DNA from: CAZUDO01 sp964618895
Lineage (GTDB): Bacteria; Desulfobacterota; Binatia; DP-6
Reading direction: 5' to 3'
Assembly (NCBI GenBank): GCA_964618895.1
Contig: CAZUDO010000010.1
Span: forward strand, 102,127 to 166,126
DNA: 64,000 nt
Part shown: piece after piece, positions 26,434 to 34,628 of the stretch
Numbering within the stretch: position 1 is the first letter of the stretch
Layout: every line of letters begins with the position of its first letter
Notes under the pieces: model-generated
What the model saw: only the letters and a program-made list of their open reading frames with translations
Told to the model about the DNA's origin: nothing
The model's database searches: none
Translations under genes and position numbers: made by a program

Positions 26434-26829
26434 ATGCTGACCGATCCCATTGCCGACATGCTCACCCGCATCCGCAATGCCGCCGGCGCGCGTAAAACGA
26501 GCGTCGATGTTCCCTGGTCGCGACAGAAGGCGACGATCGCGCGCGTCCTGGTCGACGAGGGCTACCTCGAGAGCATGACGGTCGTTGAGGCCACGCCGCG
26601 GAACGTGCTCCGCATCGGCCTGCGCTACGATCCCCAGCGGCGGTCGGTGATCAACGGCATCAAGCGGGTCAGCCGCCCGAGCCTCCGGGTGTACGTCGGG
26701 GTGAAGGAGATTCCCGACGTGCGTCGGGGCCTCGGGGTGAACCTCCTCTCCACGCCGCGCGGCGTCCTCGTCGATCGCGAGGCACGACGGGCGAAGGTGG
26801 GCGGCGAGATCATCTGTACGGTGTGGTAG
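26434..26829 (+). CDS. rpsH: 30S ribosomal protein S8
   Basis: A 131-residue S8 starting MLTDPIADMLTRIRNA. The C-terminal NLLSTPRGVLVDREARR and GGEIICTVW are the rRNA helix 21 binding signature. In E. coli S8 represses the spc operon at the rplE start; the corresponding spacer here (2 bp) leaves no intergenic operator. Standard length. Confidence 0.97.
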   Translation: MLTDPIADMLTRIRNAAGARKTSVDVPWSRQKATIARVLVDEGYLESMTVVEATPRNVLRIGLRYDPQRRSVINGIKRVSRPSLRVYVGVKEIPDVRRGLGVNLLSTPRGVLVDREARRAKVGGEIICTVW

Positions 26830-26836
26830 GAGCCAG

Positions 26837-27385
26837 ATGTCACGAATCGGAAAGCTGGCCGTCGAGATCCCGCAGGGCGTCAAGGTGCACGTCGCCGACG
26901 GGCGAGTCCGGGTCGAAGGTCCGCGCGGTGTGCTCGAACGCCGGCTCGAGCCCGAAGTCACCGTGGCCGTCGAAGGGCCGAAAGTGACGGTGAAGCGGCA
27001 CGACGACAGTCGGCGTGCCCGGAGCGTTCACGGCCTGACGCGTGCGCTGGTCGATAACATGGTGGCCGGCGTGGGTAAGGGGTTCACGCGCACCCTCGAG
27101 ATCAACGGCGTTGGGTACCGGGCCGAGGCGCGTGGTGCCGTGCTATTCTTTACCCTCGGCTACTCTCACCCGATTGCCTTTCAGCTTCCGAAAGGCGTGA
27201 CGGTGAAAGTCGAGCGCCAGGTGATCGTCACCCTGGAGGGCGCCGACCGTGAGCTGCTCGGCCAGGTGTGCGCACAGATTCGCGAGCTACGACCGCCGGA
27301 ACCGTACAAGGGGAAGGGCATCAAGTACGCCGAGGAGCGCATCCGCCGCAAAGCGGGCAAATCGGCGGCCGGGGCGACACGCTGA
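26837..27385 (+). CDS. rplF: 50S ribosomal protein L6
   Basis: A 182-residue two-domain L6 near the sarcin-ricin loop. It starts MSRIGKLAVEIPQGV, with VEGPRGVL in domain 1 and LRPPEPYKGKGIKYAEERIRRKAGKS in domain 2. It overlaps rplR (TGATG). Confidence 0.97.
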   Translation: MSRIGKLAVEIPQGVKVHVADGRVRVEGPRGVLERRLEPEVTVAVEGPKVTVKRHDDSRRARSVHGLTRALVDNMVAGVGKGFTRTLEINGVGYRAEARGAVLFFTLGYSHPIAFQLPKGVTVKVERQVIVTLEGADRELLGQVCAQIRELRPPEPYKGKGIKYAEERIRRKAGKSAAGATR

Positions 27386-27750
27386 TGCACATGCACGAAC
27401 GATCGCTGGCACGTCTGCGGCGGCAGCATCGCGTCCGCCGACGGGTGCGCGGGACGCCGGAGCGTCCGCGCCTGTCCGTGTTCCGGAGTCAGAAGCACAT
27501 CTATGTCCAGGTGGTTACCGACGACGCCGGCAAGACCCTGGTGGCGGTCTCGACGCTCACACCGGAACTGCGGGGCGAACTCAAAAAGACCACGGACGTG
27601 CAGGCGGCCAAGGAGGTGGGGTTGCTCGCGGCGCGCCGCTGCAAAGAACAGGGAATCAGTCGGGTCGTGTTCGACCGCAACGGGTTCCTCTATCACGGTC
27701 GCGTGCGTGCCGTCGCCGACGGTGCGCGCGAGGGCGGGCTCGAGTTTTAG
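27385..27750 (+). CDS. rplR: 50S ribosomal protein L18
   Basis: A 121-residue L18 that carries 5S rRNA into the 50S subunit. The Arg-rich N-terminal tail (LARLRRQHRVRRRVRGTPERP) is followed by RLSVFRSQKHIYVQVVTDDAG and the C-terminal FDRNGFLYHGRVRAVADGARE. The start ATG shares bases with the rplF stop; an in-frame ATG six bases on is possible. Confidence 0.96.
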   Translation: MHMHERSLARLRRQHRVRRRVRGTPERPRLSVFRSQKHIYVQVVTDDAGKTLVAVSTLTPELRGELKKTTDVQAAKEVGLLAARRCKEQGISRVVFDRNGFLYHGRVRAVADGAREGGLEF

Positions 27751-27762
27751 GGGGCGGGACGT

Positions 27763-28308
27763 ATGGCGCAACAAGGCTCGGGCGGTCCGCGGCGTGTCAT
27801 CCTGGATGCCCAAGGGACCGAGCTCAAAGAGAAGGTCGTTCACATCAACCGGGTCGCCAAGGTGGTGAAGGGTGGGCGGCGATTCAGCTTCAGTGCTCTG
27901 GTGGTGGTGGGGGACGGCAAGGGGCGCGTCGGGTTCGGGCTCGGGAAGGCGAAGGAAGTTCCCGAGGCGATTCGCAAGGGGATCGACGAAGCCAAGAAGA
28001 AAATGTTGGAAGTGCCGATCACGGAAGGGAGCATCCCCTACGAGGTGATCGGGGTCTTCGGCGCCGGGCAGGTGCTCCTCAAGCCCGCGTCGGATGGTAC
28101 GGGGGTGATTGCTGGCGGAGGGGTGCGGGCCGTGGTCGAGCTCGCGGGCATTTCCAACGTGCTCACCAAGTGTCTCGGGTCGCACAATCCCCACAACATG
28201 GTGCGGGCCACCATGGAGGCGCTCCGTATGCTGAAGAAGCCGGAGGCGCTGGCGGCCCTGCGCGGCAAGAACCTGGCCGAGCTGCGGGGGACCGCGGAGC
28301 GCCGATGA
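27763..28308 (+). CDS. rpsE: 30S ribosomal protein S5
   Basis: A 181-residue S5, a decoding-fidelity protein. KEKVVHINRVAKVVKGGRRF and the GVIAGGGVRAVVELAGI loop are conserved, with normal sequence in the spectinomycin-site loop. It ends with an ATGA overlap with rpmD. Confidence 0.97.
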   Translation: MAQQGSGGPRRVILDAQGTELKEKVVHINRVAKVVKGGRRFSFSALVVVGDGKGRVGFGLGKAKEVPEAIRKGIDEAKKKMLEVPITEGSIPYEVIGVFGAGQVLLKPASDGTGVIAGGGVRAVVELAGISNVLTKCLGSHNPHNMVRATMEALRMLKKPEALAALRGKNLAELRGTAERR

Positions 28309-28487
28309 GGGATCGGATGGTCAAGGCCACGTTGGTGCGGAGTGCCATCGCCACGAGCCCCCGGCAGCGGGCGACGCTGCGGGGACTGGGGCTCAGGCGC
28401 GTGGGTCACGCCGTGATCCTGAAGGACTCGCCGGCGGTGCGAGGCATGCTTGGCAAGGTGGCTCATCTCGTGGTGGTGGAGGACTAG
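28305..28487 (+). CDS. rpmD: 50S ribosomal protein L30
   Basis: A 60-residue L30. VKATLVRSAIATSPRQRATL then GLRRVGHAVILKDSPAVRGML are the family hallmarks. The first ATG (28305) overlaps the rpsE stop and has GGAG five bases upstream. A second in-frame ATG at 28317 gives a 56-residue form closer to the usual N terminus and also has a purine-rich stretch before it, so the start is not certain. Confidence 0.94.
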   Translation: MRDRMVKATLVRSAIATSPRQRATLRGLGLRRVGHAVILKDSPAVRGMLGKVAHLVVVED

Positions 28488-28490
28488 CCG

Positions 28491-28943
28491 ATGGAGCCGA
28501 TCGACCTCGGACATTTGCACCCGGCACCGGGAGCCGTGCGCGCGCGCAAGCGTGTCGGGCGTGGGCCGGGCTCCGGTAACGGGAAGACGGCCGGGCGCGG
28601 GCACAAGGGACGCCGGTCCCGGTCGGGGGGGAACAGCCCGCCGGGATACGAGGGCGGGCAGATGCCGCTCCAGCGTCGGCTGCCGAAGCGGGGCTTCCGA
28701 CCTTTCAACCGCGTCGAGTACACCCTGATCTGCTTGGGAGACCTGGCGACCTTCGCGGCTGGCAGCACCGTGGGGGTGGCCGAGTTGCGCGCCCGCGGTC
28801 TCGTGCGGGGCAGCCAGCCCATCAAGTGCCTGGCCGACGGCACTCTCGGGCACGCGCTGACGGTGTGCGTGCAGGCGTTCAGCCAGCGGGCGCGCGAACA
28901 GATCGTCGCGGCCGGCGGCACGGCCGAGGTAATCGATGCTTGA
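28491..28943 (+). CDS. rplO: 50S ribosomal protein L15
   Basis: A 150-residue L15. KRVGRGPGSGNGKTAGRGHKG is the conserved Gly-rich N-terminal tail, and GYEGGQMPLQRRLPKRGF follows. Its last 8 bases overlap the secY start. Confidence 0.96.
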   Translation: MEPIDLGHLHPAPGAVRARKRVGRGPGSGNGKTAGRGHKGRRSRSGGNSPPGYEGGQMPLQRRLPKRGFRPFNRVEYTLICLGDLATFAAGSTVGVAELRARGLVRGSQPIKCLADGTLGHALTVCVQAFSQRAREQIVAAGGTAEVIDA

Positions 28944-30243
28944 GGGGTTCTCCACAGCCGGTCGAGTGCCCGAGCTGCGCAAGCGGCTCGGTTTCACGGC
29001 GGCCGCGCTGGCAGTCTACCGTCTCGGGGTGGCGATTCCCACGCCGGGCATCGACGGGCAGGCGTTGGCGCAGTTCTTCGCCCAGGTACGCAACAATATC
29101 GTCGGCTTGGTGAACCTGTTCTCGGGCGGGGCGCTCGAGCGCTTCTCGATCTTCGCGCTCGGCATCATGCCGTACATCAGCGCGAGTATCATCCTCCAAC
29201 TGCTCACCGTGGTCGTGCCATACCTGGAGAAGCTCTCCAAGGAAGGCGAGCTCGGCCGGCGGAAGATCACCCAGTACACGCGCTACGGCACCGTGGTATT
29301 GTCGATCATCCAGGGGCTGTTCATCTCGATGGGCCTCGAGACCATCGAGGCGCCGGGCGGCGGCGGGGTGGTGTTCGAGCCGGGGTGGTCCTTCCGGCTG
29401 ATGACCATGGTGACGCTCACCACCGGTACCGCCTTCATCATGTGGCTGGGCGAACAGATCACGGAGCGCGGTATCGGCAACGGGATCTCGCTCATCATCT
29501 TCGCCGGCATCGTCGCGTCCATCCCGTCAGCAGTCGCGACCACGGCCGAGTTCGTGCGCAACGGAGAGATGTCGATCCTCGTTGCGGTGGCCATCTCCGT
29601 CCTGATGGTCGCCGTGGTGGGGGCCATCATCTACATGGAGCGCGCCCAGCGGCGCATCCCGGTGCAATACGCCAAGCGGGTCGTGGGGCGGCGGATGTAC
29701 AGCGGCCAGAGCTCGCATCTGCCGCTCAAGGTCAACACGTCGGGGGTCATCCCGCCCATCTTTGCGTCTTCGCTGCTCCTCTTCCCGGGAACCGTCACCG
29801 GGTTCATCGACCACCCGGCCGCGCAGTGGATCTCCAGCGCGCTGGCGCCCGGGACATGGCTCTACAACCTGGTGTACGTGGGCCTCATCATCTTCTTTTG
29901 CTACTTCTACACCGCAGTCACCTTCAACCCGACCGACGTCGCGGACAACATGAAGAAGTTCGGCGGCTACATTCCAGGCATCCGGCCCGGGCAGCGTACG
30001 GCGGAGTACATCGACCGCATTCTGGCGCGCATCACGCTTTCCGGCGCCCTGTACGTGGCGAGTATCTGTGTCCTTCCCGAGATCCTGATCGGTCAGTTCA
30101 AGGTGCCGTTCTACTTCGGCGGGACGGCGCTCCTGATCGTGGTCGGGGTGGCGCTCGATACGGTTGCGGCGATGGAGACCCACATGATCACCCGCAGCTA
30201 CGAAGGGTTCATGAAGCGGGGCCGGATCCGCGGGCGGCGGTAG
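28936..30243 (+). CDS. secY: preprotein translocase subunit SecY
   Basis: A 435-residue channel protein with ten predicted membrane helices. The plug and helix 2 region (NLFSGGALERFSIFALGIMPYISASI), GIGNGISLIIFAGI and the cytoplasmic loop GIRPGQRTAEYIDRIL are diagnostic. With secE at 4278 the window encodes the two essential SecYEG subunits; secG is not here. It overlaps rplO by 8 bp and is followed by adk after 8 bp. Confidence 0.97.
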   Translation: MLEGFSTAGRVPELRKRLGFTAAALAVYRLGVAIPTPGIDGQALAQFFAQVRNNIVGLVNLFSGGALERFSIFALGIMPYISASIILQLLTVVVPYLEKLSKEGELGRRKITQYTRYGTVVLSIIQGLFISMGLETIEAPGGGGVVFEPGWSFRLMTMVTLTTGTAFIMWLGEQITERGIGNGISLIIFAGIVASIPSAVATTAEFVRNGEMSILVAVAISVLMVAVVGAIIYMERAQRRIPVQYAKRVVGRRMYSGQSSHLPLKVNTSGVIPPIFASSLLLFPGTVTGFIDHPAAQWISSALAPGTWLYNLVYVGLIIFFCYFYTAVTFNPTDVADNMKKFGGYIPGIRPGQRTAEYIDRILARITLSGALYVASICVLPEILIGQFKVPFYFGGTALLIVVGVALDTVAAMETHMITRSYEGFMKRGRIRGRR

Positions 30244-30251
30244 GGGCGGCA

Positions 30252-30893
30252 GTGCGAGTGGCCATCATGGGGGCACCCGGAGCAGGGAAGGGCACACAGG
30301 CGAAACGTCTGGCAGAGCGGGCACAGGTGGCCCACATCTCGACCGGCGACATCCTGCGCAGGGCCCGAGACGACGACACGGTCCTAGGGCAGGAGGCGCG
30401 GCGCTACATGGATGCCGGCCAGCTCGTACCGGACGACGTCGTGGTGGGGATCGTTCAGGAGCGTCTCGCGCAGGCCGACTGTGCCGGTGGCTTCATCTTG
30501 GACGGGTTTCCCCGCACGGTTCCGCAGGCGGTCGCGCTCGACGCGATACTCGCACAGGAGCGGCACGCCCTCGGGACGGTGCTGCACATCGCTGTCCCCC
30601 GCGAGGAACTCGTGCAGCGGCTGTCGGGCCGGCGGGTGTGCCGGAGCTGTGGGGCGATGTTCCACGTGCGCTTCGATCCGCCCGCGAAGGCAGGACGCTG
30701 CGATCGGTGCGCTGGCGAGCTGTCGCAACGTGAGGACGACCGCGAGGACACCATCCGCCATCGCATGGACGTGTATGAGGCCGAGACCGCGCTCGTCCTG
30801 CAGCGTTACGGGGCGGCGGGCTTGCTGCGCGAGGTGCCGGGGACGGGTAGCCGCGAGGACGTGTTCGCGCGGGTGGTGGCGTGCGCGGGATGA
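30252..30893 (+). CDS. adk: adenylate kinase
   Basis: A 213-residue long-form adenylate kinase interconverting ATP + AMP and 2 ADP. The P-loop GAPGAGKGTQ follows VRVAIM, with HISTGDILRRA and GFILDGFPRT for AMP binding. The lid has four cysteines (CRSCGAMFH and CDRCAGEL), so it is a zinc-lid enzyme. The GTG at 30252 is preceded by GGGGCGG. An ATGA overlap joins it to map, the usual secY-adk-map order. Confidence 0.96.
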   Translation: MRVAIMGAPGAGKGTQAKRLAERAQVAHISTGDILRRARDDDTVLGQEARRYMDAGQLVPDDVVVGIVQERLAQADCAGGFILDGFPRTVPQAVALDAILAQERHALGTVLHIAVPREELVQRLSGRRVCRSCGAMFHVRFDPPAKAGRCDRCAGELSQREDDREDTIRHRMDVYEAETALVLQRYGAAGLLREVPGTGSREDVFARVVACAG

Positions 30894-31651
30894 TCCTGCT
30901 GAAGTCGCAGGACGAACTGGATCGCATGCGGGAAGCGAACCGTATCGTGGCCGAGATCCTGGCGGAGGTCCGGAGCCGTGTGCGGCCCGGCGTCACCACG
31001 GGTGAACTCGATACCTTGGCGGAGGAGCTCACGCGCAAGAAGGGGGCACGGCCGGCGTTCAAGGGATATGAGGTGGGCGGGCGGGTGTTTCCGGCGTCCA
31101 TCTGCATCTCGATCAACGACGAGGTCGTCCACGGGGTCCCGTCGGGACGCCGCGCTCTCCAGGCCGGTGACATCGTCGGGCTCGACTTCGGCGTGTGCTA
31201 CCAGGGTTACTTCGGGGACGCGGCCATGACGGTGCCGGTCGGCAAGGTGTCGGCCGAGGCGGAACGGTTGATGGATGTGACCCGGGCGGCGCTCGCCGCC
31301 GGGATACTGGCAGCGGTCGCTGGGGCGCATGTGATCGATATCTCAGGGGCGATCCAGGATACGGCCGAAGCGGCAGGCTATTCGCTGGTGCGCGAGTTCG
31401 TGGGACATGGCATCGGGCGGAGCCTCCACGAGGACCCCCAGGTGCCGAACTACCGGACTGCGGCCCGGGGGGTGCGCCTGCAGCAGGGGCTGGTGCTTGC
31501 GATCGAGCCCATGGTGAACTCCGGTGGGCCGGAGGTCTACGTCAAGGGCGACGGGTGGACGGCGGCGACGCGCGACGGACGACTGTCGGCGCATTTCGAG
31601 CACTCCGTTGCCATCACTGCCAACGGCCCCTATATCTTGAGCGTACCCTGA
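30890..31651 (+). CDS. map: methionine aminopeptidase, type I
   Basis: A 253-residue type Ia enzyme removing the initiator Met. The five metal ligands are recognisable: Asp in GLDFGV, Asp in YFGDAAMT, His in GHGIGR, Glu in AIEPMV and Glu in FEHSVAIT. The NDEVVHGVPS substrate loop is conserved. ATG 30890 overlaps the adk stop; a GTG nine bases earlier is in frame. infA follows after 14 bp. Confidence 0.96.
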   Translation: MILLKSQDELDRMREANRIVAEILAEVRSRVRPGVTTGELDTLAEELTRKKGARPAFKGYEVGGRVFPASICISINDEVVHGVPSGRRALQAGDIVGLDFGVCYQGYFGDAAMTVPVGKVSAEAERLMDVTRAALAAGILAAVAGAHVIDISGAIQDTAEAAGYSLVREFVGHGIGRSLHEDPQVPNYRTAARGVRLQQGLVLAIEPMVNSGGPEVYVKGDGWTAATRDGRLSAHFEHSVAITANGPYILSVP

Positions 31652-31665
31652 GGGGACAACGGGAC

Positions 31666-31881
31666 ATACCGGGAGATGTCATTGCGGTCAGGGGGCGAGT
31701 GGTCGAAGCGATGCCCAACGCACTCTTCCGCGTTCATCTGGACAACGGGCATCGTGTGGTCGCCCACGTCGCCGGGGCGATCCGAATGCGGTACGTGCGC
31801 ATCAACGCGGGTGATACGGTGACGGTAGAACTCTCGCCGCTCGATCTGTCGCGCGGCCGCATCACGCATCGAACGAGGTAG
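31666..31881 (+). CDS. infA: translation initiation factor IF-1 (apparent ATA start)
   Basis: The reading frame encodes GDVIAVRGRVVEAMPNALFR then LDNGHRVVAHVAGAIRMRYV and ends DLSRGRITHRTR, an unmistakable OB-fold IF-1 of about 71 residues that blocks the A site during initiation. No ATG, GTG or TTG lies in frame near the expected start. ATA at 31666 places the N terminus exactly where other IF-1 proteins begin, ten bases after GAGGGG (31650-31655). Other candidates are ATT 31681 (after GGGAG) and CTG 31648, which overlaps the map stop. A base error turning ATG into ATA is also possible. Gene identity is certain; the start is not. Confidence 0.93.
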   Translation: MPGDVIAVRGRVVEAMPNALFRVHLDNGHRVVAHVAGAIRMRYVRINAGDTVTVELSPLDLSRGRITHRTR

Positions 31882-31886
31882 GGAAC

Positions 31887-32000
31887 ATGAAGGTCCGGGC
31901 ATCGGTCAAGACGTTGTGTAAGAACTGCAAGATCGTGCGGCGCGCGGGGGTGGTCCGGGTGCTGTGCAAGAATCCGCGCCACAAGCAGCGACAGGGGTGA
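31887..32000 (+). CDS. rpmJ: 50S ribosomal protein L36 (zinc-binding form)
   Basis: A 37-residue L36 beginning MKVRASVKTLCKNCKIVRR. Cys11, Cys14, Cys27 and His32 form the zinc site of the C+ form. It starts 5 bp after infA and ends 4 bp before rpsM, the standard spc/alpha junction. Confidence 0.97.
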   Translation: MKVRASVKTLCKNCKIVRRAGVVRVLCKNPRHKQRQG

Positions 32001-32004
32001 GCAG

Positions 32005-32388
32005 ATGGCACGTATCGCCGGGGTCGACCTGCCCCACAAGAAACGGATGGAGATCGCGCTTACGTACATCTACGGGATCGGCCGGAGTTCGGCGCTCACG
32101 CTGTGCGCCCAGGCCGAGGTCGATCCGGCGCGCAAGAGCGACGACCTCAACGACGAGGAGATCACGCGTCTCAGGCGGGTGATCGACGCCAGCTATAAGG
32201 TCGAGGGTGACCTGCGCCGCGACACGGCCGGCAACATCAAGCGGCTGGTCGACCTCGGCTGTTACCGCGGGCTGCGGCATCGGCGGAACCTCCCGGTCCG
32301 GGGACAGCGGACCCACACCAACGCGCGCACCCGCAAGGGGCCGCGCAAGGCCATCGCCGGGAAGAAGACGGCGCCGTCCAAGGGCTGA
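32005..32388 (+). CDS. rpsM: 30S ribosomal protein S13
   Basis: A 127-residue S13. ARIAGVDLPHKKRMEIALTYIYGIGR and the C-terminal RGQRTHTNARTRKGPRKAI, whose tail touches P-site tRNA, are conserved. It opens the alpha operon (rpsM-rpsK-rpsD-rpoA-rplQ). Confidence 0.97.
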   Translation: MARIAGVDLPHKKRMEIALTYIYGIGRSSALTLCAQAEVDPARKSDDLNDEEITRLRRVIDASYKVEGDLRRDTAGNIKRLVDLGCYRGLRHRRNLPVRGQRTHTNARTRKGPRKAIAGKKTAPSKG

Positions 32389-32407
32389 GCACGGGGAGAA
32401 CCAGGGC

Positions 32408-32836
32408 ATGGCAAAGTCGAAAGAGGCGCCGGCGGAGAAACCGGCCGGGGGCGAACAGGCTCCCGTCCGACGCAAGAAGATCAAGCGGATGGTGTCGGAG
32501 GGGGTGGTGCACATCCATTCCACCTTCAACAACACCATCATCAGCATCACCGATCCCCAAGGGAACCTGGTGGCCTGGTCCAGTGCGGGATCGGTCGGAT
32601 TCAAGGGGTCGCGCAAGGGTACCCCGTTTGCCGCACAGGTAGCCGCCGAGGCGGCGGCACGCAAAGCGGCAGAGCTGGGGATGCGCCAGGTGCACGTCAT
32701 GGTGAAAGGGCCGGGTGCCGGCCGGGAGTCTGCGTTGCGGAGCCTTCAAGCCGCCGGATTCCTGGTCAACATCATCAAGGACGTGACGCCGATCCCGCAC
32801 AACGGCTGCCGGCCGCCCAAGCGGCGGCGGGTGTAA
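32408..32836 (+). CDS. rpsK: 30S ribosomal protein S11
   Basis: A 142-residue S11 with a lysine- and proline-rich N-terminal extension of about 20 residues before the usual VRRKKIKRMVSEGVVHIHST. FNNTIISITDPQGN and the C-terminal DVTPIPHNGCRPPKRRRV are invariant. It lines the 30S platform at the E site with S7. Confidence 0.97.
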   Translation: MAKSKEAPAEKPAGGEQAPVRRKKIKRMVSEGVVHIHSTFNNTIISITDPQGNLVAWSSAGSVGFKGSRKGTPFAAQVAAEAAARKAAELGMRQVHVMVKGPGAGRESALRSLQAAGFLVNIIKDVTPIPHNGCRPPKRRRV

Positions 32837-32848
32837 GGGGCGAAGGAC

Positions 32849-33475
32849 GTGGCACGTTACACAGACGCGGTCTGCCGGCAGTGCCGGCGAGAGGGTATCA
32901 AGCTCTTCCTGAAGGGCGAGCGCTGCTACACGGATAAGTGTGCGATCGAGCGACGCAACTATCCACCGGGTGAGCATGGCCAGGCACGCCCGAAGTTCTC
33001 CGAGTACTCCATCCAGCTGCGCGAGAAGCAGAAGCTACGTCACATCTACGGCGTGCTCGAACGACAGTTCCGGCGGTACTTCCAGATGGCGGACCGTGGA
33101 CGCGGGGTGACGGGCGAGACCCTTCTGCAGCTGCTCGAGCGCCGCCTCGATAACATCGTCTACCGGCTCGGCTTCGCGACATCGCGCTCGGAGGCCCGCC
33201 AATTCGTCCGGCACGGGCACTTCCAGGTGAACGGGCGCAAGGTCGATATCCCCTCGTACCTCGTGCGTGCGGGCGATCGCGTGGTCCTCCGTGAACGTAG
33301 CCGCAAGATCGTACGCATCCACGAAGCGCTCGAGCTGGTGCAACGGCGGGGTGTGCCGGACTGGCTAGAGGTGCAACCCGAGGCGTTCGCGGGGATGGTC
33401 AAGGCCCTCCCGGTGCGCACGGACCTCACCATGCCCATCAACGAGAAGCTCGTCGTCGAGCTGTACTCCAAGTAG
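32849..33475 (+). CDS. rpsD: 30S ribosomal protein S4 (zinc-binding form)
   Basis: A 208-residue S4 starting at GTG. The N terminus has Cys9/Cys12 and Cys26/Cys31 (CRQCRREGIKLFLKGERCYTDKC), the zinc form. The S4 RNA-binding domain (LERRLDNIVYRLGFATSRSEAR, VRHGHFQVNG) is intact. S4 is the autogenous repressor of the alpha operon in E. coli, so the hairpin just downstream (33521-33540) deserves attention. Confidence 0.97.
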   Translation: MARYTDAVCRQCRREGIKLFLKGERCYTDKCAIERRNYPPGEHGQARPKFSEYSIQLREKQKLRHIYGVLERQFRRYFQMADRGRGVTGETLLQLLERRLDNIVYRLGFATSRSEARQFVRHGHFQVNGRKVDIPSYLVRAGDRVVLRERSRKIVRIHEALELVQRRGVPDWLEVQPEAFAGMVKALPVRTDLTMPINEKLVVELYSK

Positions 33476-33520
33476 GCCGCCACGCGGCTTGTGGTTGAGC
33501 AAGTATCCCAGGTAGCCCGT

Positions 33521-33540
33521 CGACGACGGTCACGTCGTCG
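33521..33540 (+). promoter_or_regulatory. perfect hairpin in the rpsD-rpoA spacer
   Basis: CGACGACG and CGTCGTCG form an 8-bp perfect stem around a GTCA loop, ending 20 bases before the rpoA ATG and 8 bases before its GAGGAAG ribosome-binding site. No T-tract follows, so it is not a standard terminator. It could modulate rpoA translation, bind S4, or mark an RNA-processing site; all three are inference. Confidence 0.45.
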
Positions 33541-33560
33541 CGTTGGACGAGGAAGACGCT

Positions 33561-34625
33561 ATGGCATTCGCTGAAGTCGAGACACACAGCCCCGACACCA
33601 TCGCGCAAGCGAACTGGCGTGACTTGATCACGCCGAAGCGGCTCGAGGTGGACGACAAGAGCCTCACGCCTACCTACGGAAAATTCGTTGGGGAAGCGTT
33701 CGAGCGGGGGTACGGGACGACCATCGGGAACGCGCTCCGGCGCGTCCTCCTGTCCTCCCTCCAGGGAGCGGCCATCGTGGCCGTGCGGGTGAAGGGCGTC
33801 TTGCACGAGTTCTCCACCATCCCCGGTGTCCGCGAGGACGTCACGGACATCGTCCTCAACCTGAAGGACGTACGCCTCAAGCTACACGATGGTGCGACCG
33901 AAGAAACGGCCCGTATCCAGGTGCGAGGGGAGCGCGATGTGACGGCGGCCGACCTGCAGGCGGGGCCACGTCTGGAGGTGCTCAATCCGAACCTCCATCT
34001 CGCCCATCTGGCGAAGGATGCCGACTTCGACGTGGAATTGGTCGTCCGGGTAGGGCGTGGCTACGTGCCGGCCGAGCGCAACAAGCGCGAGGACGATCCC
34101 GTCGGGACCATCCCGCTCGACGCCATCTTCTCGCCCGTTGTCAAGGTTAATTTCACGATTACCAACGCGCGCGTGGGGCAGCGGACGGACTACGATCGCC
34201 TGGTCCTCGAGGTACATACCGACGGCAGCGTACGGCCCGAGGACGCGGTCGCGTATGCCGCGCGCATCCTGCAGCAGCAGCTCGCCATCTTCGTGAACTT
34301 CGAAGAGACGCCGGTGTCGCCCGCCGGTGAAGAACGACGCGAGGTGCTGCTGAACGAGAACCTCTACCGCGCCGTGGACGACCTGGAGCTCTCCGTCCGC
34401 TCGGCCAACTGCCTGCAGAACGCCGACATCAAGTACATCGGCGAGATGGTCCAGAAGAGCGAGCAGGAGATGCTCAAGACCAAGAACTTCGGGCGCAAGT
34501 CGCTCAACGAGATCAAAGAGTTCCTCCACGAGATGGGCCTGTCGTTCGGGATGCGCCTGGAGAACTTCCCCGCGCGCGAGGACCTCGATCGGCGGCGCCA
34601 GCAGCGGGAGAAAGAGAGCGCCTGA
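33561..34625 (+). CDS. rpoA: DNA-directed RNA polymerase subunit alpha
   Basis: A 354-residue alpha subunit. The N-terminal dimerisation domain contains ERGYGTTIGNALRRVLLSSL and VREDVTDIVLNLK. After a linker, the C-terminal domain (LELSVRSANCLQNADI, KNFGRKSLNEIKEFL) that contacts UP elements and activators follows. ATG 33561 has GAGGAAG five bases upstream; an in-frame TTG at 33543 overlaps the ribosome-binding-site region and is rejected. rplQ starts 3 bp after the stop. Confidence 0.97.
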   Translation: MAFAEVETHSPDTIAQANWRDLITPKRLEVDDKSLTPTYGKFVGEAFERGYGTTIGNALRRVLLSSLQGAAIVAVRVKGVLHEFSTIPGVREDVTDIVLNLKDVRLKLHDGATEETARIQVRGERDVTAADLQAGPRLEVLNPNLHLAHLAKDADFDVELVVRVGRGYVPAERNKREDDPVGTIPLDAIFSPVVKVNFTITNARVGQRTDYDRLVLEVHTDGSVRPEDAVAYAARILQQQLAIFVNFEETPVSPAGEERREVLLNENLYRAVDDLELSVRSANCLQNADIKYIGEMVQKSEQEMLKTKNFGRKSLNEIKEFLHEMGLSFGMRLENFPAREDLDRRRQQREKESA

Positions 34626-34628
34626 GCC

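Noticed and set aside
31676..31760. ATG at 31676 as the infA start
   Set aside because: It is in a different frame from the conserved IF-1 sequence and reads unrelated residues; a frameshift would be needed.
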